A stretch of DNA of 53,879 nucleotides from an uncultured Bacteroidota bacterium (GTDB lineage: Bacteria > Bacteroidota > Bacteroidia > Bacteroidales > F082): contig CALDOI010000009.1 in the NCBI GenBank assembly GCA_937912115.1, forward strand, positions 1 through 53,879, given 5' to 3'. The position numbers and the translations under genes were made by a program. The notes beneath the pieces are model-generated. The model was not told where the DNA came from. It made no database searches and saw nothing but the letters and a program-made list of their open reading frames with translations. This document shows, one piece after another, positions 26,232 to 34,522 of this stretch (position 1 is the stretch's first letter; the number at the start of each line of letters is the position of its first letter).

Positions 26232-27803
26232 ATGAGATCAATATGTTTTTATTTCCAGGTACATCAACCTTATAGATTAAGGGAATATCGTTTTTTTGAT
26301 ATAGGTGATAAACATAACTACCTTGATGACTACACAAATCAAATGATAATGAGAAGAGTGGCTGAAAAAAGTTATCTTCCTATGAATCAATTATTATTAG
26401 ATCTTATCAAAGTTAATGGATCGGATTTCAAAGTAAGCTTTTCAATTTCAGGTACGGCGATGGATCAATTTGAAGCGTTTCATCCTGATGTAATTAAGAG
26501 TTTTAGAAAACTTGCTGATACCGGTAATGTTGAATTTTTAGCTGAAACATATGCTCACTCATTGGCATCATTAAAAAGTAAAAATGAATTTATCAAACAG
26601 GTGAAAATGCATTCCGATAAAACCGAGGAACTATTTGGAGTTAAGCCTGTAACTTTTAGAAATACAGAGTTAATATACTCCGATGATATTGGTTCGATGG
26701 TAAGCGAAATGGGTTATGATCTTATGTTAACCGAAGGAGCAAAACACATACTTGGATGGAGAAGTTCTAACTTTATGTACAATAGTGTTTCAAATCCCGA
26801 ATTAAGGCTACTGCTGAAGAATTATCGATTGAGTGATGATATTGCATTTAGATTTTCAGAACAAAGCTGGAAAGAATGGCCTTTAACTACCGATAAATTT
26901 GTTAATTGGTTAGGCAACACCGATCCTAAAGAAAAAGTAATAAACTTATTTATGGATTATGAAACTTTTGGTGAACATCAATGGGAAGAAACCGGAATTT
27001 TCAATTTTATGAAAGAATTGCCAGGCTTAGTTCTTTCAAAAACTAATTTCAATTTTGCTACTCCAAAAGAACTAGGTGAAAGGCTAAAACCTGTAAGTGC
27101 GATTCATGTTCCTACTCCAATTTCATGGGCAGATGAAGAACGTGATTTAACTGCATGGCTGGGCAATGACCTTCAAGATGAGGCATTTGACAAGCTTTAC
27201 CAACTTGAATCTCAAATCAAAAATATAAGTGATCCTAAAATATTGAAGGATTGGTTATACTTACAAACAAGCGACCATTTTTATTATATGTGCACCAAGT
27301 GGTTTTCCGATGGTGATGTTCACAGTTATTTTAATCCCTATGGAACACCATATGATGCCTTTATAAACTACATGAATGTACTTTCTGATTTTACAATTCG
27401 GGTTAAAAATAACGTTGGCTCATCAAATGATTTTTCAGGATTTAGAGAAGCCGTTACAAATATTGCTGAAAAGGTTGAAAATATAGCCAGAAAAACTGCC
27501 AAAACAACATCTGCGAAAGCAAAAACAGCATACGCAAAAGGCAAGAGTGTTAAATTTGAAGACATTAAAGATATGTCGGATTCAGCAGTCAAAAAGCTTG
27601 TAAAAGAAATTAAGATAGAAGAACTTACAATAGCTTTGAAGGACGCTGAGAAGGAATTAGTTGATAAAATTATTCCCAATCTTAGCACGCAAGCAAAAAA
27701 GAAATACAGCGAATTGGAGAAAGATCTGAAAAAAGTAAAAAAATCAGATATCAAAAAGTTTAAAAAGGATATTGAAGACCGGATCAAAAAACTTTGGGGA
27801 TAG
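26232..27803 (+). CDS. GH57 alpha-amylase with a FliG_C-like C-terminal domain
   Basis: 523 aa. GH57 catalytic part (1-385): HQPYR (11-15), nucleophile E146 (FRNTELIY), acid/base D242 (FMDYETFGEH). The catalytic part should act on alpha-1,4 glucan in the cytoplasm; no signal peptide. A Lys/Ala-rich linker (about 395-440) leads to a helical domain at 442-522. It reads FEDIKDMSDSAVKKLVKEI, then ELTIALKDAEKEL, then NLSTQAKKK, and ends in IEDRIKKLW. This matches, in order and spacing, the C-terminal domain of FliG as I recall it (FENLVDVDDRSIQRLL, LLIALKGAE, NMSQRA, then a final helix). A similar fold exists in MgtE N-domains. The extra domain is not part of GH57 amylases that I know and may be a protein-interaction module. 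Last gene of the glycogen operon. Confidence 0.9.
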   Translation: MRSICFYFQVHQPYRLREYRFFDIGDKHNYLDDYTNQMIMRRVAEKSYLPMNQLLLDLIKVNGSDFKVSFSISGTAMDQFEAFHPDVIKSFRKLADTGNVEFLAETYAHSLASLKSKNEFIKQVKMHSDKTEELFGVKPVTFRNTELIYSDDIGSMVSEMGYDLMLTEGAKHILGWRSSNFMYNSVSNPELRLLLKNYRLSDDIAFRFSEQSWKEWPLTTDKFVNWLGNTDPKEKVINLFMDYETFGEHQWEETGIFNFMKELPGLVLSKTNFNFATPKELGERLKPVSAIHVPTPISWADEERDLTAWLGNDLQDEAFDKLYQLESQIKNISDPKILKDWLYLQTSDHFYYMCTKWFSDGDVHSYFNPYGTPYDAFINYMNVLSDFTIRVKNNVGSSNDFSGFREAVTNIAEKVENIARKTAKTTSAKAKTAYAKGKSVKFEDIKDMSDSAVKKLVKEIKIEELTIALKDAEKELVDKIIPNLSTQAKKKYSELEKDLKKVKKSDIKKFKKDIEDRIKKLWG

Positions 27804-27830
27804 AGTAATAAAAGATTATCGTTGTTGTCG

Positions 27831-27851
27831 GTTTAGTATTAATAACTAAAC
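27831..27851. other. Weak stem-loop between convergent genes
   Basis: GTTTAGT (27831-27837), loop ATTAATA, ACTAAAC (27845-27851). It lies 28 bp after the GH57 stop and before the convergent glucosaminidase gene. AT-rich and without a T-run, so at best a weak terminator. Confidence 0.3.
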
Positions 27852-27932
27852 TGATAATAATACAAAGCTAATAGGATAGAGAGATTATTCACTATCGTTC
27901 CAAAAGACAAAAGGGAAGTTTTACAAAAGGCT

Positions 27933-28769
27933 CTATTTAATATACTTCGTATTGATATAATTCGGATTAATATACTTTGGGTCGATACGATAATTATCAT
28001 ACTTAGTAAGATCGTTGCCTCTTATTACACTTGCAAGTTCCTGAACATAGGCTTCTTTCCTTTCAGAATAATTGATTAAGTATTTGACAAGGATATACGG
28101 ATTTTTGGTTTTAAGCCGTTCTTTTCTGAAATCAGTATATGGGCCTGTGGCAAGAGTTTTGTAATATCCTTCTATTGCCTTCTCAAGATTCTTGAATTTT
28201 TTTAAGTATACTTTTGTTCCCGATCTTGTAGATGAAGCCTGAATTCTATCTTCATTGGAGTTAAACGACCAAAGACCAAATGGGTTATTTGCCTCAAGGA
28301 AGAATCGAGATGTGCCCCAGGCACTTTCAATGGCGGCTTGTGCAAGAACAATACTAACAGGGGAAGTATGTAATCTTCTCTTTAAAAGTTCAATACTATT
28401 TACTTTATAAGTCTTCTTCAGGTTTTTTATAAATGTAAGATCTTCTGGTGTAGGATTATCCTTAAGGGCAATTTCATCAACTTTAGCCAACAAAAACGAC
28501 AGCTCCTTTCTAGCCACCAAAATTGCCGGTAACATCATATCAAAAAATTTCTGTTTCTTTTTGGCAACAGGAAGATTTTTCAAGGATACCGAACTGGTAT
28601 ATACATATGGAATAACCAGAGAATCATTAATTGTAACAATATCCGTATAGGATTTAATAGGTTTTTCAATGGTCTTAATATAATCACCATCATCACACCC
28701 TCCTGTAACGAATAAGAAAGTAAATAAAAAAACTGCTAATACCAACACTCCTTTTCTTCGATTTAACAT
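27933..28769 (-). CDS. Glucosaminidase-domain lipoprotein (Bax-like)
   Basis: 278 aa. Signal peptide with lipobox VTGGC, lipidation at C25. Residues about 75-250 form a Bax/FlgJ-like mannosyl-glycoprotein endo-beta-N-acetylglucosaminidase domain with catalytic E148 in AQAAIESAWGTSRF. It should cut peptidoglycan glycan strands from the envelope. The C terminus (260-278) is a short repeat of the type YINPN/YINTK (YRIDPK, YINPN, YINTK, YIK), an added low-complexity tail. Divergent from the acyltransferase B gene. Confidence 0.88.
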   Translation of the reverse strand: MLNRRKGVLVLAVFLFTFLFVTGGCDDGDYIKTIEKPIKSYTDIVTINDSLVIPYVYTSSVSLKNLPVAKKKQKFFDMMLPAILVARKELSFLLAKVDEIALKDNPTPEDLTFIKNLKKTYKVNSIELLKRRLHTSPVSIVLAQAAIESAWGTSRFFLEANNPFGLWSFNSNEDRIQASSTRSGTKVYLKKFKNLEKAIEGYYKTLATGPYTDFRKERLKTKNPYILVKYLINYSERKEAYVQELASVIRGNDLTKYDNYRIDPKYINPNYINTKYIK

Positions 28770-28790
28770 AAATAGCTTTTAATTGAATAT

Positions 28791-28798
28791 CAAATATA
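28791..28798 (-). promoter_or_regulatory. Candidate -7 box for the glucosaminidase gene
   Basis: TATATTTG on the minus strand, 22 bp upstream of the start. Confidence 0.4.
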
Positions 28799-28845
28799 CA
28801 AAAAAAATCCGACAAGTCTTTTTTCTAACAAAATCATTAATTTCA

Positions 28846-28853
28846 TACATTTG
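28846..28853 (+). promoter_or_regulatory. Candidate -7 box for acyltransferase B and the hybrid kinase
   Basis: TACATTTG on the plus strand, 30 bp upstream of the chosen ATG at 28884. The longest open frame begins with the TTG inside this box, which argues against that TTG as a start. Confidence 0.42.
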
Positions 28854-28883
28854 TACCTTCTCATTTTTCAAAATGAAAAACAA

Positions 28884-29432
28884 ATGAAAGTATTTTCAGG
28901 TTTACTCCTCAATATGGGGGGTTGGAAAATTGACAATGAAATTTCAAATGAAATAAAAAAGGCAGTAATTATAGTTGCCCCGCACACAAGTCTCTGGGAT
29001 ACAGTGATAGGCAAACTTGGATTTTGGCATATGGGTGTCGACTCAAAAATTCTCGTTAAGCAAGAAGCATTTTTCTGGCCCTTTGGCATTTTGCTGAAAT
29101 TTATTGGTGGTATTCCGGTAAACAGAAAAAAGTCGGGAAGGTTAACTGATACTGTTACAACAATGTTTAACGAACATGATTCATTATTCATAACAATTAC
29201 ACCAGAAGGTACTCGTAGTATGGTAGCAGATTGGAAACTTGGTTTTTATTATATAGCAATGTCAGCAAATGTGCCAATAATACTTGGAGTTCTTGATTAT
29301 AAAAATAAAATCGGAGGGATGAAAAAACTTTACTATCCAACTGGTGATGTGAAAAAAGATTTGGTAGAAATAAAATCATTCTACAAAGAAGTAGTTGGAA
29401 AACATCCCCATAGATCGAAGATATTTGATTAG
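28884..29432 (+). CDS. Small PlsC-like acyltransferase (copy B)
   Basis: 182 aa from the chosen ATG. Catalytic H34-TSLW-D39, GGIPVNR (75-81), EGTR (108-111) and a YPTGD tail motif. It aligns without gaps to copy A (9849-10391) at least through residue 120, with WKxGFYxIA conserved after EGTR. The frame is open upstream to a TTG at 28851, but that codon lies in the -7 box and extends a conserved N terminus, so it is rejected. Followed after 24 bp by the hybrid sensor kinase and probably co-transcribed with it. The family acylates lipid acceptors at the inner membrane. Acceptor unknown. Confidence 0.88.
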   Translation: MKVFSGLLLNMGGWKIDNEISNEIKKAVIIVAPHTSLWDTVIGKLGFWHMGVDSKILVKQEAFFWPFGILLKFIGGIPVNRKKSGRLTDTVTTMFNEHDSLFITITPEGTRSMVADWKLGFYYIAMSANVPIILGVLDYKNKIGGMKKLYYPTGDVKKDLVEIKSFYKEVVGKHPHRSKIFD

Positions 29433-29456
29433 AAAAAACAACCTAGTAACTAACCT

Positions 29457-32234
29457 ATGAAGAGTTTTAAAATAAGTATAAGAAGAAGTGCGTTTTTCAT
29501 TCTAATAGTTACGGCTGCTTTTTCTATTTTCTCCATAAGTGCTCTTTGGGTTTATACTGAAATAAAGAAATCAAAGGATAACCTAAATACCATACAGGCT
29601 ACTTATGAAGCAGAACAACAAGGGTTAATAAAAAGTGAAGTAAAAAGAATAGTTGAATTAATTGATTTCAGTAGAATAAATAATAAAAACAAATCAACCG
29701 AAGAACTAAAAAATGAGGTTTTAAATTACGTCAGCTCTATCCGTTTGCAACATGGCGGATACATTTTTATAAATACTTACACCGGTAAAGCTCTTGTTTT
29801 TGATGGAGTAAAAATTATTGGAGAAAAGGATGTTTCAAATATGATTGATCCTGATGGGCAGAGAATATTTGACATCGAACTGGAATCCATAAAAAAGACT
29901 GATGGTGACTTTTTTTGGTATCGATTTAAAAGATTGGATTCGTTCAGCCCTGTTCCAAAAGTTTCGTATGTATATGGATATGATGACTGGGGATGGATCA
30001 TTGGAGCCGGTGTATATCTGGATGATATAAGTGCCGTAGTTCAAAACAAAAAAAATCAATATCAAGCTATTCTGTTCAAGAAAATATTATACATAGTTCT
30101 TCTTTTTATGGTTTTATTGCTGGCTCTTTTAGCTGTCTCCTTCTACCTTTCCGGATATATCCGAAAAGAATTTGCAGTATTTACTACATTTTTTCACAAA
30201 AGCCCTAAGGAAAACTCAATTATTGAACACGAAAAGCTTCATATTGAAGAGTTTAAAGGATTGGCACATTCTGCTAACATTATGATTAAACAACGACGTG
30301 TTGCAGAAAAACTTCTTAAGAAAGAACGCGATAAAGCACATAAATATTTAAATGTTGCAGGAGTTATTATTCTTGCCTTAGACGCTAAAGGTATTGTTAC
30401 ATTAATTAATAAGAAAGGATGCGAAACATTAGGTTATAATGAAGAAGAAATCCTTGGTAAAAACTGGTTTAATTATTTTATTCCTCTATCAGAAAAACAA
30501 AATCTATACAATAGTTTTTACAATATAATGAATGGCAATAATAAGATAGATTTTACAAATGGTGAGAATAAAATTATATCGGCAGATGGCCATGAGAGAC
30601 TGATATCATGGAAAAATACAATACTTCATGACGATAATGGAACGATAATTGGAAGCTTAAGTTCAGGTTTAGATATAACCGAAAGCAAACAGGTTGAAGC
30701 CTCCTTTTTTGAAAGTGAACAAAAGTATAGGCTGCTTTTCGAAAAAACAAGTGACCCTGTATTAATTATTGGAAAAGATAATACATTCATAAATTGTAAC
30801 GATGCAGCATTAAAAATTCTTGGATTAGATGATAAAACCGAAATTATCGGAACCCATCCTCGTGAAATATCACCTGAAGCACAATCCGACGGAATGTTGT
30901 CGGAGGTTAAAGCACGCGAGATGATTGCTAATGCACGTAAACATGGATTCACAAGATTTGAGTGGCTGCACCAGAATAAAAATAATGAGCCGTTTTATGT
31001 TGATGTATCGCTAACTGCGATACCCATATCCGGTATAGAATATCTGTATGTTGTATGGAGAAATATTACAGAAAAGAAAAAACAAGATGAAGAATTAGTA
31101 CTAGCAAAAGAAAAAGCCGAACAAAGCGATAATATTAAAACTTCTTTCCTGCATAATATGCAACATGAAATTAGAACACCCTTAAACGCAATGATGGGTT
31201 TCACCCAATTACTAAAACTAAGTGATCTTAGCAAATCTGAGAGAGATGATTTCCATGATACAATTATTAAATCAGGATACCAACTCAGCAAAATTATTGA
31301 CAAAATAATTGATTTTTCGCGACTTCAGTCATGGTTCATACTTATTACTAACAAAACAGCAGAGTTAAAAAAATTAATTTCAGATATTTTTATCAATTAC
31401 AATCCCACATTCCAGAATACATCAATAAACTTTACAGTAAATAGTTATAACAGCCTCTATAATTCAATTGTAAAGTTAGATGTTGATAAAGTAATAGAAA
31501 TTATTGATCATCTACTTGATAATGCTATTAAATTCACTGAAACAGGATCAGTTGAACTTGCCTATCATATTCAAGACCAATATATTATTTTTGAAATTAC
31601 TGATACAGGTGTTGGGATTGAGGAAAGACATTTTAAATCAATTTTTGGGAGGTTCAATCGTTTTGCACATAAGAATTCAGAAAAGCTTTATAGCGGCAAT
31701 GGTTTAGGGTTAAGTATTTCTAAAGCAGTTCTGGGATATTTAGGTGGCACCATTTGGGTTGAATCGCAAGTGGGAAAGGGTTCTAAATTCTCATTTTCTG
31801 TTCCATATAAGCCCATAGAAATTGATCCAATAAAAGTTAAAAATTCATTGGAGGATATTACTATCACAATTGTTACAAATAAAAAACCCATGTTTGATAG
31901 TATTTCGAAAATAATTGCTGATTTTGGAGCAAAAGCCAAACACCTAAAAAGTGGGATAGAAGCAATTGAATTATGCCAGAATAATTACGAAACAAAACTA
32001 ATGATAATAGATATTGACCTGGTGGGAATGACTGGAATTACAACCACAAAAGCCATTAAAGCATTTAACAAGACACTGCCAATAGTTGCATACATTGGTA
32101 ATGACAACACTAAGCTAACCAAGGAAGATGCACTTCTTGCAGGTTGCTCTGATTATATAACTGAATCTATGACTGAAAAGAATATTCTGTCTACACTCTA
32201 TATATTCCTTGTAAAAGATATTGGCAATATATAG
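29457..32234 (+). CDS. Membrane hybrid histidine kinase with Cache and PAS domains
   Basis: 925 aa. Helix 12-34, a periplasmic single-Cache domain about 40-200 (HGGYIFINTYTGKALVFDG, DDWGWIIGAGVYLDDI), helix 206-232, PAS about 296-410 and 420-541, DHp with H570 (NMQHEIRTPLNAMMG), ATPase domain with N689, DTGVG (716-720) and NGLGLS, and a C-terminal receiver 799-920. The receiver keeps D852 (IIDIDLVGMTG) but the N-terminal acidic pair is replaced by TNKK and the conserved Lys by E903, so its phosphorylation is doubtful. Cache domains bind small molecules, often organic acids or amino acids. Co-transcribed with acyltransferase B. No output regulator lies next to it. Confidence 0.92.
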   Translation: MKSFKISIRRSAFFILIVTAAFSIFSISALWVYTEIKKSKDNLNTIQATYEAEQQGLIKSEVKRIVELIDFSRINNKNKSTEELKNEVLNYVSSIRLQHGGYIFINTYTGKALVFDGVKIIGEKDVSNMIDPDGQRIFDIELESIKKTDGDFFWYRFKRLDSFSPVPKVSYVYGYDDWGWIIGAGVYLDDISAVVQNKKNQYQAILFKKILYIVLLFMVLLLALLAVSFYLSGYIRKEFAVFTTFFHKSPKENSIIEHEKLHIEEFKGLAHSANIMIKQRRVAEKLLKKERDKAHKYLNVAGVIILALDAKGIVTLINKKGCETLGYNEEEILGKNWFNYFIPLSEKQNLYNSFYNIMNGNNKIDFTNGENKIISADGHERLISWKNTILHDDNGTIIGSLSSGLDITESKQVEASFFESEQKYRLLFEKTSDPVLIIGKDNTFINCNDAALKILGLDDKTEIIGTHPREISPEAQSDGMLSEVKAREMIANARKHGFTRFEWLHQNKNNEPFYVDVSLTAIPISGIEYLYVVWRNITEKKKQDEELVLAKEKAEQSDNIKTSFLHNMQHEIRTPLNAMMGFTQLLKLSDLSKSERDDFHDTIIKSGYQLSKIIDKIIDFSRLQSWFILITNKTAELKKLISDIFINYNPTFQNTSINFTVNSYNSLYNSIVKLDVDKVIEIIDHLLDNAIKFTETGSVELAYHIQDQYIIFEITDTGVGIEERHFKSIFGRFNRFAHKNSEKLYSGNGLGLSISKAVLGYLGGTIWVESQVGKGSKFSFSVPYKPIEIDPIKVKNSLEDITITIVTNKKPMFDSISKIIADFGAKAKHLKSGIEAIELCQNNYETKLMIIDIDLVGMTGITTTKAIKAFNKTLPIVAYIGNDNTKLTKEDALLAGCSDYITESMTEKNILSTLYIFLVKDIGNI

Positions 32235-32243
32235 TTTTAGAGA

Positions 32244-33170
32244 CTAAAAATACAGCCAATGGAATACAAAATTATTTTCTCTATTGTATTCCAATGTGGG
32301 AATTGGAATTTTTACAAAACTAAATGCTTTAAAAACAAATCTTAGTAAAGAAGAATTAGTATTTATTCTGGTCCAATCCACATCCAGAGAAAAATAGTAT
32401 TGTCGCGTACGATTGTGATATGGTAATGGATTGCCATCCCATTCATGTGGGTTCGAATATGTGCCAAACATTCCGGTAGCTCCATAACCAAATGATACAT
32501 TTATCCATGGTGGAAATTTTGATTCATTTTTAAAAAATGAATTTATATTAGCTGATAACCAGTATGTTTGGCCATTATAGTCCTTTAGTACTCGTTGTAA
32601 ACCGGTTTCTCCGAGTAAATCAGGACGATACCTGGCAAATTCAGTAGGATGGTAGGAGAACTTGAATCTAATACGTTGCTCTTTCCATAATAATTGCTGA
32701 CCTGTAAAAAAAGCGGCACCAGCAGTATTTGCTAATAAATCACCTGTAGATGCACCCCAATCAGCCGAAAAGGCATCTAAAATTTCAATAACAGTCATGG
32801 CCGACCAACCTGTTATACCGCCAAAAATGGCAGACCTGTTATTATCGACACCAGCTGAACGCAGAAACCAAAATGCATAATTGCTTATAATATAGGCCGT
32901 ATTCGCATGCCCAACCTTATCCACCTGAAGCCAACCTTTATTATCATTATACCAATGAAATTTTGTTAGTTCGTTATCCTTATACCAGCCAAAATACAAT
33001 ACTCCAAGTGTGGCAACATACAGTCCGGAAGCAGTGTAAACAACAGTGTTTAAACGTTTTTTGTTAATTGTATCGGGGTATACTTCGTGCGTTTGACTAA
33101 CTAGCGATTGAGTGTACAGTAAAATAATAATAATTAATACCAGTGAAGCATACCTGTTAAACATACCCAT
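32244..33170 (-). CDS. DUF2279 family envelope protein
   Basis: 308 aa. N-terminal hydrophobic signal (about 5-26, ends SLVSQ). The conserved DUF2279 block spans about 70-170 with KVGHANTAYIIS and WGASTGDLLANTAGA, a motif set known from YfiM-like envelope proteins of unknown function. The C-terminal part (about 180-308) alternates like an outer-membrane beta barrel and ends in an aromatic residue (HWLYF), so an outer-membrane location is possible. An inner Met two codons later is an alternative start. Two bases after the phosphomannomutase stop, same operon. Confidence 0.83.
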   Translation of the reverse strand: MGMFNRYASLVLIIIILLYTQSLVSQTHEVYPDTINKKRLNTVVYTASGLYVATLGVLYFGWYKDNELTKFHWYNDNKGWLQVDKVGHANTAYIISNYAFWFLRSAGVDNNRSAIFGGITGWSAMTVIEILDAFSADWGASTGDLLANTAGAAFFTGQQLLWKEQRIRFKFSYHPTEFARYRPDLLGETGLQRVLKDYNGQTYWLSANINSFFKNESKFPPWINVSFGYGATGMFGTYSNPHEWDGNPLPYHNRTRQYYFSLDVDWTRINTNSSLLRFVFKAFSFVKIPIPTLEYNRENNFVFHWLYF

Positions 33171-33172
33171 GA

Positions 33173-34522
33173 CTACGAAGTATATTTTTTAAGAATTCCG
33201 TAAATAATGTCTGTTTTTTCCTTTAGCAATTTTTCGTTTTTGGCCTCTGCTAAAAAACGCAGATATGGTTCAGTATTTGATGGTCGGATATTAAACCACC
33301 AATCCTCAAACTCCAATCGAAAACCATCAAAATCAAAAAATTTAAAATCGTCATTTTGATCTTTAAAGAAGTTAAGAACAGTATCCATTGCTTCTTGCTT
33401 ATTCTCAATAACAAAGTTAACCTCGCCAGTATTTGCATATGTGGATATCTCGCTGATAACGTTAGAAAACGTTTTCCCCTGATGGTTAAAATCCTTTACT
33501 ATATTCAATACTAATTCTGCTGCCATAAACGCACAATCAGAATAATAAAAATCGCGGAAATAGTAATGACCTGCCAACTCGCCTCCATAAATGCCATCAA
33601 CATCCTTAAGTTTAGTAGCTCCAAATGCCCTTCCTACTTTCCATATATCAATTTCAACTCCAAAACGTACTAAATATTCACCAACAGCTTTTGATGTTCT
33701 TATATCATGAACAACCTTACCCTTTTCACTCCTTTCTTCAAAAAAATAATGACCCAGTAAAGCAATTATTAAATCTGGAGAAATAAATTTTCCATTTTCA
33801 TCAATAAACATTACACGATCAGCATCTCCATCAAAAATAACTCCAACATCGCAACTATTATCGGTTACACATTTTTTTATTTGATTTTGATTTTCAGGGT
33901 TAAGTGGATTTGGTTCGTGACCGGGGAATTTGCCATTCATCTGTTCATTCAAATACAATGGTTCATCGCCAAATATCTCCCTTGCAAAAATGGATGACAT
34001 TCCATTTGAACAATCGACAGCTATTTTAAGGGTAGAATAATCCTTCTTATAATTTTGTAAAAACCGTAAGTAATCATCCTTAAAATCAAATTCCGCAACT
34101 TTGCCTTTCATTCTTATGGTGGGCGTTCTATCACTTTCTACCAACCGCTCTAAAATATTTAATCCATTATCATAACCAATTGGGAGTACATCCTTTCCCG
34201 AAAATTTAAGCCCGTTATACCCACTCGAATTATGTGAGGCAGTTATCATTATCGAAAATTCGAAATCATATTTCCCCGTTCCCCAATAAACCATTGGGGT
34301 TGTTGTTAAACCGGCATCATAAATATCTGCCCCTGCATCAGTAATTCCATTGGCCAAAGCATTAAAAAATTCATTTGATGATAATCGAATATCCCTGCCA
34401 ATTAATACTTTTTTTACATCAAAAACCTCAGGAATAAAATATCCAATTCTATATGCAATATCGGCATTGAGTTCTGTTCCCCATAACCCACGGATATCGT
34501 ATGCCTTAAATGCCTTCATCAT
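33173..34522 (-). CDS. Phosphomannomutase/phosphoglucomutase
   Basis: 449 aa. Alpha-D-phosphohexomutase. Phospho-serine S96 in TASHNSSGYNG, metal loop DGDADRVMF, sugar-binding GELAGHYYFRD, and phosphate-binding RPSNTEPYLR near the C terminus. The GELAGHYYFRD signature and overall length fit the dual-specificity AlgC/ManB group, supplying mannose-1-phosphate or glucose-1-phosphate for surface polysaccharide. It overlaps mltG by 4 bp (ATGA), so the two are translationally coupled. Substrate preference is not determined from sequence. Confidence 0.92.
   Translation of the reverse strand: MMKAFKAYDIRGLWGTELNADIAYRIGYFIPEVFDVKKVLIGRDIRLSSNEFFNALANGITDAGADIYDAGLTTTPMVYWGTGKYDFEFSIMITASHNSSGYNGLKFSGKDVLPIGYDNGLNILERLVESDRTPTIRMKGKVAEFDFKDDYLRFLQNYKKDYSTLKIAVDCSNGMSSIFAREIFGDEPLYLNEQMNGKFPGHEPNPLNPENQNQIKKCVTDNSCDVGVIFDGDADRVMFIDENGKFISPDLIIALLGHYFFEERSEKGKVVHDIRTSKAVGEYLVRFGVEIDIWKVGRAFGATKLKDVDGIYGGELAGHYYFRDFYYSDCAFMAAELVLNIVKDFNHQGKTFSNVISEISTYANTGEVNFVIENKQEAMDTVLNFFKDQNDDFKFFDFDGFRLEFEDWWFNIRPSNTEPYLRFLAEAKNEKLLKEKTDIIYGILKKYTS

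Noticed and set aside
27368-27787. 139-codon open frame antisense to the GH57 tail
   Set aside because: It is opposite the Lys-rich tail, giving a Phe/Leu/Ser-rich translation that only imitates a membrane protein.
27555-27803. FliG-like domain read as evidence for flagella
   Set aside because: No other flagellar gene is in the window and the domain is fused to an amylase. Only the fold similarity is claimed.
28851-28883. TTG-initiated extension of acyltransferase B
   Set aside because: The TTG is part of the TACATTTG box, and the ATG at 28884 makes copy B align with copy A without gaps from residue 1.
32235-32249. TTTTAG/CTAAAA hairpin over the stops of the hybrid kinase and DUF2279 genes
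   Set aside because: A six-base AT-rich stem with a three-base loop is probably chance in AT-rich DNA.
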